Positions 55,346 to 64,000 of a stretch of DNA of 64,000 nt are shown here, piece by piece. Source of the stretch: Microcystis viridis FACHB-1342 (GTDB lineage Bacteria; Cyanobacteriota; Cyanobacteriia; Cyanobacteriales; Microcystaceae); NCBI RefSeq assembly GCF_014698335.1, contig NZ_JACJSV010000003.1, positions 62,001 to 126,000 on the forward strand, read 5' to 3'. A program made the position numbers and the translations under genes. Every line of letters starts with the position of its first letter. The stretch's first letter is position 1. Below the pieces are notes generated by a model that was not told the DNA's origin, made no database searches, and saw nothing but the letters and a program-made list of their open reading frames with translations.

Positions 55346-57721
55346 ATGAAATCGGAGAGTGAGATCGGTCAAAATCATCCCCAATCTGGTAATTATGCCC
55401 CCCTAGATAGCCATCTTTGGGCCGATGCCACCTATCCCCTCGGAGCGCATTATCGGGGCGATAGCGTCACCTTTGCCGTCTATTCTAAAAATGCCAGTCA
55501 GATTCTTCTGGAAATCTACGATCGCCCGACGGGAGAAAACGCTAAGTATGATTACTGGTTGACAAAAAACCCCAATGATGATATATGGCGGGCAAAAATC
55601 GCCGGTATTGGCCACGGCAGTTACTATGCTTTTCGCTGTTGGGGTTCCAATTGGCAATTTGATCAAAAATGGCAAAGAGGTCACAGTAACGCCGGTTTTC
55701 AGGCAGATGTGGACGATTTCGGCCATCGTTTTAACCCCAATAAAGTCCTCTTCGATCCCTACGCGCGAGAACTTTCCCACGACCTTGAAACCCCGGCCAT
55801 GATCGCGGCCGGAGAAAATGCTGGAATCTATGCCACGGGAGAAGGGGACTACAAAGGAGTGATCCGGCGGCAATACGATACGGGTAAATGGTCGCCCAAA
55901 GGCATTGTGATCGCGCCGGATGGGACTTCTACCGGTACTCGTCCCCGTCTGGGGTCCGAAAAAGCGATCATTTACGAGGCCCATGTGCGCGGTTTAAGTC
56001 ATCACCCCTCCGCTAGTCGTTTAGAAGATATTCTCAAGGGAATTACAGGTTTTGAGGAAGTGGCCAACGTTCCCGACCAGTACAGAGGAACTTATGCGGG
56101 GGCCAGCTATATGGCCAAATATCTGAAAGCGCTGGGATTTACCACGATCGAACTCTTACCGGTCCAGGAAACCGCTAACGATAATAACCCCGACGATCGC
56201 CCCGGCGGTAACTATTGGGGTTACATGACCTTTGGTTATTTCGCTCCCGATCGCCGTTATGCTTATGATCGCTCCCCCGGGGGACCCACCAGAGAGTTTA
56301 AGGCCATGGTCAAAGCTTTCCACGACCAAGGTATGGAAGTTTATCTCGATGTGGTCTATAATCACACCGGAGAAGGGGGCAATTGGGGCAGCAACGATGT
56401 CACCGGATTTGTTAGTTTTGGTGGTTTTGATGTGGTGGAATACTATCAACTCACCGACGAACATTATCTAGTTGATGGGGCCACTGGCTGCGGAAATCAA
56501 TTAAACTTTTCCCATATTGTCACCTGTAATCTGGTTCTTGATTCCCTCACCTATTGGTTAGAAACCATGGGAGTTGATGGTTTTCGTTTTGATCTGGCCC
56601 CCGTCCTCGGTCGAACTCCTTCTAGTCATCAACGAGAAGATCGGGGCAAACAAAAACAATTCTTCCCTAAACATCCTTTGTTAGAAAAGATCGAGCAATT
56701 AGGCAAGAAATATGATGCCGAAATGATCGCCGAAGCTTGGGATATCTGGGGTTACGAAGTAGGTAATTTCCCATCGGGTTGGGGCGAGTGGAATGGCCGT
56801 TATCGCGATGCAATCCGGCATTTTTGCAAGGGAGATGGTAATACTTTTAAATTCATCGAACAGGTGAACGGAGATTATCACAATTTTCATGACCAAGGCG
56901 GACCACACAAATCGATCAGTTTTATTGTTGCCCACGATGGTTTTACCCTGATGGATTTGGTCAGTTATAACAATAAAAATAACCTCAATCCCTGGCCTTT
57001 TGGTCCTTCCGATGGCGGCAATAATAATAACGATTCTTGGGATTCTGGCGGTAATCAGGCCTTACGTCGCCAAAGATTACGCAACTTTTGGACGATTCAA
57101 TTTTTATCTCGCGGTGTTCCCATGACTGTCTGGGGTGATGAATTTGGCCGCACTCAAAATGGTAATAATAATCCCTACAATATTGATAGTCTGGCCACTT
57201 GGAATAATTATGATATGATTGCCACCCGTTCACCCCATCTACTGCCCACCGGTTATCGGGAAGCTTATCACAATAATTTTGGCAGGGGAACTAATCAAGA
57301 AGAACGCAATCCTTTATTTATTTTTGCCGCTTATATTGCTCACTTAAGAAACAATCATATAGCACTCAAACAGCGCCGCTATGGCGATATGGTTCTCAAT
57401 GCGGGCAATAGTGTCACCTATTTATTTAAAAAACCCGATGGGGTTAGCGATTTAACTGCCCATGCTCGCTCTATTTGGTTTTTAATTGATGGTAGTGCCG
57501 TCGGTGATCACGATTTTTTGGTGTTAATTAATATGTATCATCTGCTGGTGGATTTTCGTCTTCCCTCCCCAGGCAATAATTATCGTTGGGTAAGACTTAT
57601 TGACACGGCAGCTTGGGCAGAAACCAATTATAATTGTTGGTCTGTGGAGCAAGGAGCAGTAATTGCCGATCGCTATAAAGTCAATGGTTTTTCGATCGTG
57701 GTTCTCGAGGAGATTAACTGA
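55346..57721 (+). CDS. glgX: glycogen debranching enzyme (isoamylase/GlgX type)
   Basis: A 791-aa GH13 enzyme that cleaves alpha-1,6 branches in glycogen. An N-terminal CBM48-like domain (YPLGAHYRGDSVTFAVYSKNASQILLEIYD) is followed by the TIM barrel with DVVYNHTGEGG (region I), VDGFRFDLA (nucleophile), MIAEAWD (acid/base) and VAHDGFTLMDLVSYN (transition-state stabiliser). The long sequence and insertion pattern are closer to isoamylase-like GlgX than to pullulanase. It works in the cytoplasm in night-time glycogen use. Confidence 0.92.
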   Translation: MKSESEIGQNHPQSGNYAPLDSHLWADATYPLGAHYRGDSVTFAVYSKNASQILLEIYDRPTGENAKYDYWLTKNPNDDIWRAKIAGIGHGSYYAFRCWGSNWQFDQKWQRGHSNAGFQADVDDFGHRFNPNKVLFDPYARELSHDLETPAMIAAGENAGIYATGEGDYKGVIRRQYDTGKWSPKGIVIAPDGTSTGTRPRLGSEKAIIYEAHVRGLSHHPSASRLEDILKGITGFEEVANVPDQYRGTYAGASYMAKYLKALGFTTIELLPVQETANDNNPDDRPGGNYWGYMTFGYFAPDRRYAYDRSPGGPTREFKAMVKAFHDQGMEVYLDVVYNHTGEGGNWGSNDVTGFVSFGGFDVVEYYQLTDEHYLVDGATGCGNQLNFSHIVTCNLVLDSLTYWLETMGVDGFRFDLAPVLGRTPSSHQREDRGKQKQFFPKHPLLEKIEQLGKKYDAEMIAEAWDIWGYEVGNFPSGWGEWNGRYRDAIRHFCKGDGNTFKFIEQVNGDYHNFHDQGGPHKSISFIVAHDGFTLMDLVSYNNKNNLNPWPFGPSDGGNNNNDSWDSGGNQALRRQRLRNFWTIQFLSRGVPMTVWGDEFGRTQNGNNNPYNIDSLATWNNYDMIATRSPHLLPTGYREAYHNNFGRGTNQEERNPLFIFAAYIAHLRNNHIALKQRRYGDMVLNAGNSVTYLFKKPDGVSDLTAHARSIWFLIDGSAVGDHDFLVLINMYHLLVDFRLPSPGNNYRWVRLIDTAAWAETNYNCWSVEQGAVIADRYKVNGFSIVVLEEIN

Positions 57722-57800
57722 ATTTTTGGCAATAGGGAAATATAAACCCCTATTGCATCTTATGTTTTATAACCCGCACTTAGCCCAAAATTGCCGTTAA

Positions 57801-58451
57801 ATGTCTAAAACTAAAAGTAGTGTTATTATCCTAACCATAATTTGTATTATCGCCACAGCGATGGGAGTTTATCTAATCGGTGATATCGACTCCCAACAAT
57901 TACAGATCTGGTTAAAACAAATGGGAATTATGGCCCCCATTTTGTATATTATTGTCTATACGATCGGGACAATTTTAATCCTACCTTCTACCCCCTTAAA
58001 CCTCAGTGGTGGCGCGATCTTTGGGGTAGTTATGGGAACAGTTTGGACAACGATCGCCGCTTTGGTGGCCGCTATAGTTGCCTTTGCTTTTACCCGTACT
58101 ATTGGCCGGGAATATACCGCCAAAAAATTTCAGGGAAAATGGCAAGCGATCGATGCAGAAATGCAGCAAGGCGGCCTATTTTATATGTTTGCTATCCGTC
58201 TATTACCGATTATTCCCTACGGTATCGTTAACTTTGTTGCGGGATTAACTTCTATCCGTTTTCGCGATTATTTCATCGGTACTTTATTAGGCACTGTCCC
58301 CGGAATTTTACCCTTTGTCATGATGGGTGCGGGTTTAAAATCTTTGGGAAAAGGCGATATACTGCCCCTAATGGTGGCTTTTACCCTCATTGCTCTGTTA
58401 GTAGGTGTGGGAACTTGGTATCGTCGTCGTCGGCAATTTCCCTTTCAGTGA
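57801..58451 (+). CDS. VTT/TVP38-TMEM64 family membrane protein
   Basis: A 216-aa protein with an N-terminal helix and about five further hydrophobic segments. The VTT (DedA-like) signature is visible: ILPSTPLNLSGGAIFGVVMG, FMFAIRLLPIIPYGIVNFVAGLTSIRFRDYFIGTLLGTVPG. Family members are thought to scramble or transport lipids. It has no obvious partner; it lies 79 bp after the debranching enzyme. Confidence 0.88.
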   Translation: MSKTKSSVIILTIICIIATAMGVYLIGDIDSQQLQIWLKQMGIMAPILYIIVYTIGTILILPSTPLNLSGGAIFGVVMGTVWTTIAALVAAIVAFAFTRTIGREYTAKKFQGKWQAIDAEMQQGGLFYMFAIRLLPIIPYGIVNFVAGLTSIRFRDYFIGTLLGTVPGILPFVMMGAGLKSLGKGDILPLMVAFTLIALLVGVGTWYRRRRQFPFQ

Positions 58452-58521
58452 TCAGCGATAAAATTAAGTTAGATTAGGAATATTCCGACTGAATCCCCAT
58501 TGCTAAGGAGATAGCGTATCG

Positions 58522-59529
58522 ATGCCTGCCGCAGATTATAAAGATTATTATGCCGTTCTGGGAGTAGGTAAAACTGCCAGCGCTGAAGAAATTAAAAAAG
58601 CTTTTCGCAAATTAGCTGTCAAATATCACCCCGATCGCAATCCTAACAATAAAAGCGCCGAAGAACGTTTTAAAGAAATTAGCGAAGCTTACGAAGTCCT
58701 CTCCGATAGCGAAAAACGCCAAAAATACGATCAATTTGGACAATATTGGCAACAGGCCGAGCGATCGAATTGGCCAGGTGGTAATGGGGGGGTTGACTTT
58801 GGTTCCGACGGTTTTGACTTTAGCCAGTACAGCACCTTTGATGATTTTATCAATGAACTGCTCGGTCGCATGGGGCGCTCCGGCGGTACTCGCCCCAGTT
58901 CCCATTCCTACGGGACTCCGGGGAGAGGATTTGGCGATTTTAGCAATTTTAACGACTTTGCCGGCGCTCGTACTCCACCGCAATCCGTCACTTCTGGTGT
59001 CTCCACCGCTAAACTGCGTCTGAGTTTTGGGGAAGCTTTACGAGGAGTACAAAAACGGGTTAATTTAGCCGGAGAAATGATCGATATCAAAATCCCCCCA
59101 GGAACTAAAACCGGTAATCGTCTCCGGGTACGGGGTAAAGGACTAATCGATCCCTTGAGTAAACAACGGGGAGATCTATTTCTCGATGTGGAATTAGAAC
59201 CCCATCCTTTCTTTACTTTTGAAGGCGATAATTTAACCTGTGAAGTGCCGATTACCCCCGATGAAGCAGTTTTAGGCACAGCGATCGAAGTTCCTACCCC
59301 CGATGGCCTGGTGACGGTAAAAGTTCCCGCCGGTATTCGTTCCAGTCAATCCCTGCGCTTACGCGGCAAAGGTTGGATCGATAATAAAGGACAACGCGGC
59401 GATCAATTAGTCAAAATTGTCATCGATACTCCCAAAGAATTAACGGCGATCGAACGGGAATTATACGAGAAAATTAAATCTCAGCGTACCACCGATCCCC
59501 GTCGTCATCTCAGACAGGTGCAAATTTAA
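58522..59529 (+). CDS. dnaJ: DnaJ/CbpA-type Hsp40 co-chaperone
   Basis: A 335-aa protein. The J domain (1-70) has the HPD motif in [10 protein letters not shown] Gly/Phe-rich linker (about 80-150) follows, and then the C-terminal substrate-binding domains ([38 protein letters not shown]...). There is no zinc-finger region, so it is a type II (CbpA-like) Hsp40 that stimulates DnaK. Cyanobacteria carry several dnaJ paralogs, so the symbol is generic. Confidence 0.92.
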   Translation: MPAADYKDYYAVLGVGKTASAEEIKKAFRKLAVKYHPDRNPNNKSAEERFKEISEAYEVLSDSEKRQKYDQFGQYWQQAERSNWPGGNGGVDFGSDGFDFSQYSTFDDFINELLGRMGRSGGTRPSSHSYGTPGRGFGDFSNFNDFAGARTPPQSVTSGVSTAKLRLSFGEALRGVQKRVNLAGEMIDIKIPPGTKTGNRLRVRGKGLIDPLSKQRGDLFLDVELEPHPFFTFEGDNLTCEVPITPDEAVLGTAIEVPTPDGLVTVKVPAGIRSSQSLRLRGKGWIDNKGQRGDQLVKIVIDTPKELTAIERELYEKIKSQRTTDPRRHLRQVQI

Positions 59530-59613
59530 GTCCCTAGCTAGGGTTTGCCAAAACAGTTTTTCTTGGTCCTGATTACTGTCTCTGGGGTTTATAAGTGGTT
59601 AGGTGTTAAAAAT

Positions 59614-59784
59614 GGGTGCATCTCAATATTTCTGATTTTCTCTCACCTATAGGTGAGCAGCAGAAGTTGTTCAAAGAGGGCGAATGCAATTCGCCCCTAC
59701 AATAATATTATTGCGCCAATGGTAGGGGCGCACTGCGTGCGCCCAAAATGTCATCTAGATATTTCGACCAAATTGAGATGCACC
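59614..59784. mobile_element. 171-bp MITE with GGTGCATCTCAAT ends and 10-bp target duplication
   Basis: Inverted ends GGGTGCATCTCAAT (59614-59627) and ATTGAGATGCACC (59772-59784) are bordered by TGTTAAAAAT on both sides (59604-59613 and 59785-59794). The interior has two GGGCGAATTGC/GGGGCGCACTGCGTGCGCCC-type palindromes and no ORF. Confidence 0.75.
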
Positions 59785-59803
59785 TGTTAAAAATCGTCAG
59801 TTC

Positions 59804-59911
59804 CCCCCCTTATCAAGGGGGGATTAAGGGGGGATCGGCACCCCCCTTATCAAGGGGGGATTAAGGGGGGATCGGCACCCCCCTTATCAAGGGGGGATTA
59901 AGGGGGGATCG
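59804..59911. repeat. tandem 37-bp repeat, three copies
   Basis: Units of CCCCCCTTATCAAGGGGGGATTAAGGGGGGATCGGCA start at 59804, 59841 and 59878; the last lacks three bases. Each unit holds a hairpin CCCCCTTATCAAGGGGG. It is the same family as at 17650 and 33875 but here in tandem, directly after the MITE. Confidence 0.85.
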
Positions 59912-59913
59912 AT

Positions 59914-60258
59914 CTAGAATTTAACCTTACTAGCCAACCAATTAGTAATTAATTTGGGGCTATTTTTTTTCACCCAATAGAGAGCATAAATTCTGAATAT
60001 AGGCTTAGAAAAACGAGCGATCGCTTTCATAATAAAATTTAAGTAACGACGATGAAACTTTTTATTAATTAAATTTAACGAACCCACATCGTAAAGACAG
60101 TCAATGATAATCCTAAAAGTCGTTTCCTCTCTTTGGAATAAACTATCTATTAACAATAGCACTTCCTGAATGCGTTGCTGTTTAAGCTGTTCCTCTTCGG
60201 AAACAGCCGAGAGAATCCGCTGCTGCTTAGATAATTTACTATCCGATGGGGTTAACAT
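59914..60258 (-). CDS. hypothetical helical protein
   Basis: A 114-aa protein, predominantly helical and basic at the C-terminus (NKKFHRRYLNFIMKAIARFSKPIFRIYALYWVKKNSPKLITNWLASKVKF). It has an Asp/Glu/Gln-rich start (SEEEQLKQQRIQEVLLLIDSLFQREE). I do not recognise it. The stop is only 3 bp from the 37-bp repeat array. Confidence 0.55.
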   Translation of the reverse strand: MLTPSDSKLSKQQRILSAVSEEEQLKQQRIQEVLLLIDSLFQREETTFRIIIDCLYDVGSLNLINKKFHRRYLNFIMKAIARFSKPIFRIYALYWVKKNSPKLITNWLASKVKF

Positions 60259-60615
60259 GATATGGTAAGGAAAAAATTAACTTGTTTTGATTTTATCCCT
60301 ATTTGCCGATTTTGCAAGACCAAACCCCCCATCTATCCCCATTTTTACGATAACACGGATCTTTCCTCTCCCATGCCGTCTTGACTGTGATTGTTGTGAT
60401 TGTGTCATGGACTGTGACTGATTAAGAAAAATAGGGCAGAATAAAATTATGAAAGCTAAAATGAGGACTGAATCATGAATGATACCTTAACCACAAGTTT
60501 ACTTTAGCAGTACAGGAATTTACCACTGAAGCAATCTCTAAAATCCCTATATTGTGGCAAAAAATCAAAACCCAATAATATAATAAACTCAACCCTCATC
60601 ACCCCGATTTTATCT
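60259..60615. other. intergenic region upstream of the NLR-like module
   Basis: No gene supported. It contains a GTGATTGTTGTGATTGTGTCATGGACTGTGACTGA simple-sequence tract (about 60387-60421) and a 28-codon open stretch ending AISKIPILWQKIKTQ near 60582 that may be a gene remnant. It must include the promoter of the 60616 gene. Confidence 0.35.
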
Positions 60616-61050
60616 ATGGAACCTCTTACAGGAGCAGCGATCGCAGTTGGTTCGATTATTGCCACTAAAGCGTTAGAGAAAACTGGTGAAAAAGTGGGAG
60701 AGAAAGTTTGGCAACAAACAGAAAAATTTCTCACTTCCCTGAAACAAGTTTCTCCAGATACTGTCACCGCAATTGAAAAAGCACCCGAACAACCTTTAGA
60801 TTATGGACAGGCAATTCTAGAGGTGGAATCTGTTGCTAAAACCCGTCCCGAATTAAGCCAAATTATAACCGAGTTGGTTGACATTGTAGAATCCGAACCT
60901 TTACCTAATTTAAAGGATATTCTTAACAATATTGCTAAGGGTTTGCAATCTCAATCCTCTGGACAAAAAACCTATATCAAAACCATTGAAAAAATTGTTA
61001 ATTTTTCTCAAAGGGACATTAATATTAATGAACAAAATATCACCATGTAA
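60616..61050 (+). CDS. small helical effector-like protein with C-terminal motif shared with the adjacent NLR
   Basis: A 144-aa protein. The N-terminal residues 1-30 are hydrophobic and glycine/alanine-rich (LTGAAIAVGSIIATKAL) and then charged (EKTGEKVGEKVWQQTEKFL). Residues 40-112 are helical, and the last 20 residues contain KIVNFSQRDININEQNI (126-142). The same pattern, KIVNYAKGDINIKQQNI, starts the NB-ARC protein downstream. The layout resembles bacterial cell-death effectors (Bell/HeLo-like helical domain plus amyloid-type signalling motif) next to an NLR. The domain assignment is my inference. Confidence 0.6.
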   Translation: MEPLTGAAIAVGSIIATKALEKTGEKVGEKVWQQTEKFLTSLKQVSPDTVTAIEKAPEQPLDYGQAILEVESVAKTRPELSQIITELVDIVESEPLPNLKDILNNIAKGLQSQSSGQKTYIKTIEKIVNFSQRDININEQNITM

Positions 61051-61189
61051 TGTCTTGGGTGCGTGCAATGCACCCCGACGGAACCGAAAAAAATGCCATT
61101 GTAGGGGCGAATTGCGTTCGCCCTTCCCCTTTTGATGTGTTAATATTGTATAAGTAAATATTTTTTTATCACAGCATTATGTTAGCAAT

Positions 61190-63847
61190 ATGGATCAAAA
61201 AATAGTCAATTATGCTAAAGGCGATATCAATATTAAGCAGCAAAATATTTATCCGCCTAACCAAGAGCCTCCTCAACCCAATCCTCACAATTTATCTAAT
61301 AGTAATATCCCTAGATTTGTTGGTAGGGATCAGGAATTAATTGACTTAAAAACTCAATTACAACAATCCCAAAAGCTTGCTATATCTACCTTAACGGGAA
61401 TGGGAGGCATAGGTAAAACCGAACTAGCCAGACAGTTTGGCTGGCAAGAATGGCGAGAAAAAGCCTATCCCGGGGGTATATGTTGGTTAAATGTGGCAGA
61501 AAGTGACGGCGGTTTTATCGGTACTTCTATTTTAGATTTTGCGCGGGTACATCTCAAATTAACTTTACCGGATGAGGGAGAATTAGACGTAAAAATTCGT
61601 TATTGTTGGCAAAACTGGTTAGCGGGAAATGTCCTAATTATTTTTGATGATGTGCGGGATTATCAGCAAATTAGGGATTATTTACCACCGCAAGAAGACA
61701 AACGCTTTCAGGTTTTAATTACCACTCGCAAGGAATATTTATCAGCGACAATTGCGACTTTTCGGGTAGAAGTATTAAAAGAAAAAGATGCACTTGATTT
61801 ATTGCGTTCCTACCTTGCAGACAACAGAATTGACACACAAATCGAGGCAGCTAAATTATTATGTCAGGATTTAGGTTATTTACCCTTGGCGTTAGAATTG
61901 GTGGCAAGGTTACTGGTACGACGACAGGATTGGAAAATTAGCAAAATACGGGAGAAATTAGCCGAAAAAGGCTTAGATGAGCCAATTTTAGACAAAAATC
62001 CCAAGTTTCATGCAGAAATGACTGCGGAAAGAGGGTTAAAAGCTGCCTTTAATCTCAGTTGGGAGGAGTTGCATAGCGAACCAGAAGCGCAAATTTTGGC
62101 ACTTTATCTCAGTTTATTCGCTCTTGCGCCCTTTCCCAAGGGAATGATTCTGGATTTATTTCCCGATGAAGATGGGGATACAGTGGAGGAATGGTTAACC
62201 GATAGTTTAGTTCACCTGAGTTTAGTTCAGGATAATCGTGATGGTTGGTATGAAATTCATCCCCTGTTGCGTCGCTATTTTCGGGATAAGTTAGAAGCAT
62301 CACCCCACGCAGAACCAGCAAAACGCCGTTATTGTGGGATTATGGCCAAAAAATCGGCAGAAATGCCAGAGAATCTCACTGTAGAAATCGTTGAAGAATT
62401 TAAACCTTTCCTTCTCCATCTACAAGCATCTGTCGGGGAATATCCCCAATATATCGCTGATGAGGATTTATTATGGTCCTATACGGGTTTAGCTAGTTAT
62501 TATAATGGACAAGGATTGTATGCTATTGCTGAACCTTACTGTCAAGCTTGTTTAACCGCAACTCGAACCCACTTAGGAGACAATCATCCCGATGTGGCAA
62601 GTTCCCTCAACAATTTAGCACTATTGTACTGTTCCCAAGGCAGGTACACAGAAGCGGAACCTCTCTATCTAGAAGCATTAGATTTGTATAAACGACTCTT
62701 AGGAGACAATCATCCCGATGTGGCACTTTCCCTCAACAATTTAGCAGCATTGTACGAATCCCAAGGCAGGTACACAGAAGCAGAACCTCTCCTTCTAGAA
62801 GCATTAGATTTGAGAAAACGACTATTAGGAGACAATCATCCCGATGTGGCAACTTCCCTCAACAATTTAGCAGGATTGTACCGTTCCCAAGGCAGGTACG
62901 AAGAAGCGGAACCTCTCTATCTAGAAGCTTTAGATTTGAGAAAACGACTCTTAGGGGAAAATCATCCCGATGTGGCAACTTCCCTCAACAATTTAGCAGC
63001 ATTGTACGAATCCCAAGGCAGGTACACAGAAGCAGAACCTCTCTATCTAGAAGCATTAGATTTGACAAAACGACTCTTAGGAGACAATCATCCCGATGTG
63101 GCAAATTCCCTCAACAATTTAGCAGCATTGTACTATTCCCAAGGCAGGTACACAGAAGCGGAACCTCTCTATCTAGAAGCATTAGATTTGCATAAACGAC
63201 TCTTAGGAGACAATCATCCCTATGTGGCAAGTTCCCTCAACAATTTAGCACTATTGCACGATTCCCAAGGCAGATACACAGAAGCGGAACCTCTCTATCT
63301 ACAAGCATTAGATTTGAGAAAACAACTCTTAGGAGACAATCATCCCCATGTGGCAATTTGCCTCAACAATTTAGCAGCATTGTACGAATCCCAAGGCAGA
63401 TACACAGAAGCGGAACCTCTCTATCTACAAGCATTAGATTTGAGAAAACAACTCTTAGGAGACAATCATCCCCATGTGGCAATTTGCCTCAACAATTTAG
63501 CAGCATTGTACGATTCCCAAGGCAGATACACAGAAGCGGAACCTCTCTATCTACAAGCATTAGATTTGAGAAAACAACTCTTAGGAGACAATCATCCCCA
63601 TGTGGCAATTTGCCTCAACAATTTAGCAGCATTGTACGATTCCCAAGGCAGATACACAGAAGCGGAACCTCTCTATCTAGAAGCGATTAATATTTTCAGG
63701 GAAAGATTAGGGGAAAATCATCCCCATACCCAAACCTTTTATCAGAATTATCTGAGGATGTTATCCCAATTACCCGAAGCAGAATTAAGACAACGGTTTC
63801 CCGATGAGGTGGTGGAGATGTTGAAACCAAAACCCCCTCATCCCTGA
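61190..63847 (+). CDS. NB-ARC/STAND NTPase with TPR array (NLR-like)
   Basis: An 885-aa protein. An N-terminal motif KIVNYAKGDINIKQQNI (4-20) precedes a Pro/Asn-rich linker. The NB-ARC core has Walker A GMGGIGKT (70-77), Walker B VLIIFDD (148-154), QVLITTRK and the GxP-like LGYLPLALELV. A winged-helix segment follows (about 290-375), and then ten 42-residue kinesin-light-chain-type TPRs (429-848). STAND proteins oligomerise when a ligand binds the repeats and activate an effector. Many cyanobacterial members are linked to antiphage defence or programmed cell death. The adjacent 144-aa protein is the likely effector. Confidence 0.87.
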   Translation: MDQKIVNYAKGDINIKQQNIYPPNQEPPQPNPHNLSNSNIPRFVGRDQELIDLKTQLQQSQKLAISTLTGMGGIGKTELARQFGWQEWREKAYPGGICWLNVAESDGGFIGTSILDFARVHLKLTLPDEGELDVKIRYCWQNWLAGNVLIIFDDVRDYQQIRDYLPPQEDKRFQVLITTRKEYLSATIATFRVEVLKEKDALDLLRSYLADNRIDTQIEAAKLLCQDLGYLPLALELVARLLVRRQDWKISKIREKLAEKGLDEPILDKNPKFHAEMTAERGLKAAFNLSWEELHSEPEAQILALYLSLFALAPFPKGMILDLFPDEDGDTVEEWLTDSLVHLSLVQDNRDGWYEIHPLLRRYFRDKLEASPHAEPAKRRYCGIMAKKSAEMPENLTVEIVEEFKPFLLHLQASVGEYPQYIADEDLLWSYTGLASYYNGQGLYAIAEPYCQACLTATRTHLGDNHPDVASSLNNLALLYCSQGRYTEAEPLYLEALDLYKRLLGDNHPDVALSLNNLAALYESQGRYTEAEPLLLEALDLRKRLLGDNHPDVATSLNNLAGLYRSQGRYEEAEPLYLEALDLRKRLLGENHPDVATSLNNLAALYESQGRYTEAEPLYLEALDLTKRLLGDNHPDVANSLNNLAALYYSQGRYTEAEPLYLEALDLHKRLLGDNHPYVASSLNNLALLHDSQGRYTEAEPLYLQALDLRKQLLGDNHPHVAICLNNLAALYESQGRYTEAEPLYLQALDLRKQLLGDNHPHVAICLNNLAALYDSQGRYTEAEPLYLQALDLRKQLLGDNHPHVAICLNNLAALYDSQGRYTEAEPLYLEAINIFRERLGENHPHTQTFYQNYLRMLSQLPEAELRQRFPDEVVEMLKPKPPHP
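62600..63733 (+). repeat. nine 126-bp tandem TPR-coding units
   Basis: Units of exactly 126 bp start at 62600 and repeat without gaps to 63733; a diverged unit precedes them at 62474. Units 6 to 9 are almost identical at DNA level, with shared changes (CAACTC, CATCCCCATGTGGCAATTTGC), which indicates very recent duplication or gene conversion at the 3' end of the array. Confidence 0.92.
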
Positions 63848-64000
63848 AAACAGTCTTAACTGTGATTTATGGAATTATGGGATAGACTATAATTGATCAT
63901 TGATAAAGACTTGCCAAATACAACACAATCATAGTATTCACTCAATCATTCAAATCACAGCTTAGACTTATTATAGGAATCTTCCAGACTCTGTGCGATA
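63848..64000. other. terminal non-coding stretch
   Basis: No gene recognised. GTCTTAACTGTGATTTATGGAATTATGG near 63853 resembles the GTCTTGACTGTGATTG tract at 60382 on the other side of the NLR module, so the module may be bracketed by a dispersed repeat. An ATTGATCATTGAT repeat is near 63892. Confidence 0.35.

Noticed and set aside
55403-55984. 193-aa open frame antisense to the debranching enzyme
   Set aside because: It has no homology-like motifs and lies fully opposite a clear GH13 gene.
58612-59279. Antisense frames in dnaJ
   Set aside because: They are shadows of a strongly biased coding sequence.
59804-59911. Possible short CRISPR array of 37-bp repeats
   Set aside because: The units are directly adjacent with no spacers, and the sequence is a known-style palindromic dispersed repeat.
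60465-60582. Short peptide AVQEFTTEAISKIPILWQKIKTQ upstream of the NLR module
   Set aside because: No start in the same frame and only about 28 codons; could be a relic but unsupported.
63358-63690. 110-aa repetitive protein in another frame
   Set aside because: It is an out-of-frame shadow of the TPR array; its repeats mirror the 126-bp period.
62600-63733. Tandem 126-bp repeats as a non-coding satellite or CRISPR
   Set aside because: They are in frame and encode canonical TPR units of the NB-ARC protein.
1-64000. tRNA, rRNA, tmRNA, 6S RNA or group II intron genes
   Set aside because: No T-loop GTTCRANNC with matching acceptor stems, nor other structural RNA signatures, were found by reading the gaps; a covariance-model scan would be needed to exclude them.

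Overview
The window looks like chromosomal DNA of a unicellular cyanobacterium, most likely Microcystis or a close relative. Photosystem I psaD, rbcR, hemJ, a ferrochelatase with a C-terminal CAB-like helix, a sufR-sufBCDS locus and a FutB-type iron permease point to a cyanobacterium. Frequent GCGATCGC (HIP1) octamers, many small non-autonomous elements and CCCCACACCC minisatellites fit Microcystis. The genus call is an inference from content and repeat style; no search was run.

Layout. 1-5917 holds the tail of a pentapeptide-repeat protein, trpG, a degenerate metallo-beta-lactamase-fold protein, an iron permease, psaD and trpE. A 208-bp MITE sits exactly at the trpE stop codon. 6216-19346 is mostly housekeeping: a pseudopilin, gloA, a CYTH phosphohydrolase, nusB, a helicase, hemJ, murF, purD, a glycosyltransferase and a CPBP protease. 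19393-25400 is the SufR-controlled iron-sulfur assembly operon sufBCDS, with two visible SufR operator palindromes. 25434-40418 carries an RluA-type pseudouridine synthase, rpsU, a GHL10-type glycosidase, murD, a ParD-like antitoxin with a nonsense-interrupted ParE-like toxin, prfB with its programmed +1 frameshift, hemH, two methyltransferases, a YqeG phosphatase and rbcR.

40459-46419 is an accessory island. A XRE repressor and an ImmA/IrrE metalloprotease are transcribed leftward. Divergently, a RecB/Cas4-like nuclease and a catalytically complete long prokaryotic Argonaute are transcribed rightward. Two palindromic operator-like sites lie between them, and an IS4-family transposase relic and an unknown membrane protein follow. 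This is probably an inducible anti-invader defence locus.

46692-55145 is a leftward accessory block: a GH19/peptidoglycan-binding protein, a class 3 lipase, a PI-PLC-like protein, two unknown proteins, an amidohydrolase and a CobW GTPase. None of the enzymes shows a signal peptide. Two genes share a 94%-identical 102-bp leader, and a second lipase copy has decayed into a pseudogene. 55346-59529 returns to core genes (glycogen debranching enzyme, VTT membrane protein, DnaJ). After a MITE and a 37-bp tandem array, the window ends with a second candidate defence or signalling module: a 144-aa helical protein followed by an NB-ARC-TPR (STAND/NLR-like) protein. The two share a 17-residue motif, at the C-terminus of the first and the N-terminus of the second, which resembles the amyloid-type signalling motifs that link effectors to NLRs. 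No tRNA, rRNA or CRISPR array was recognised.
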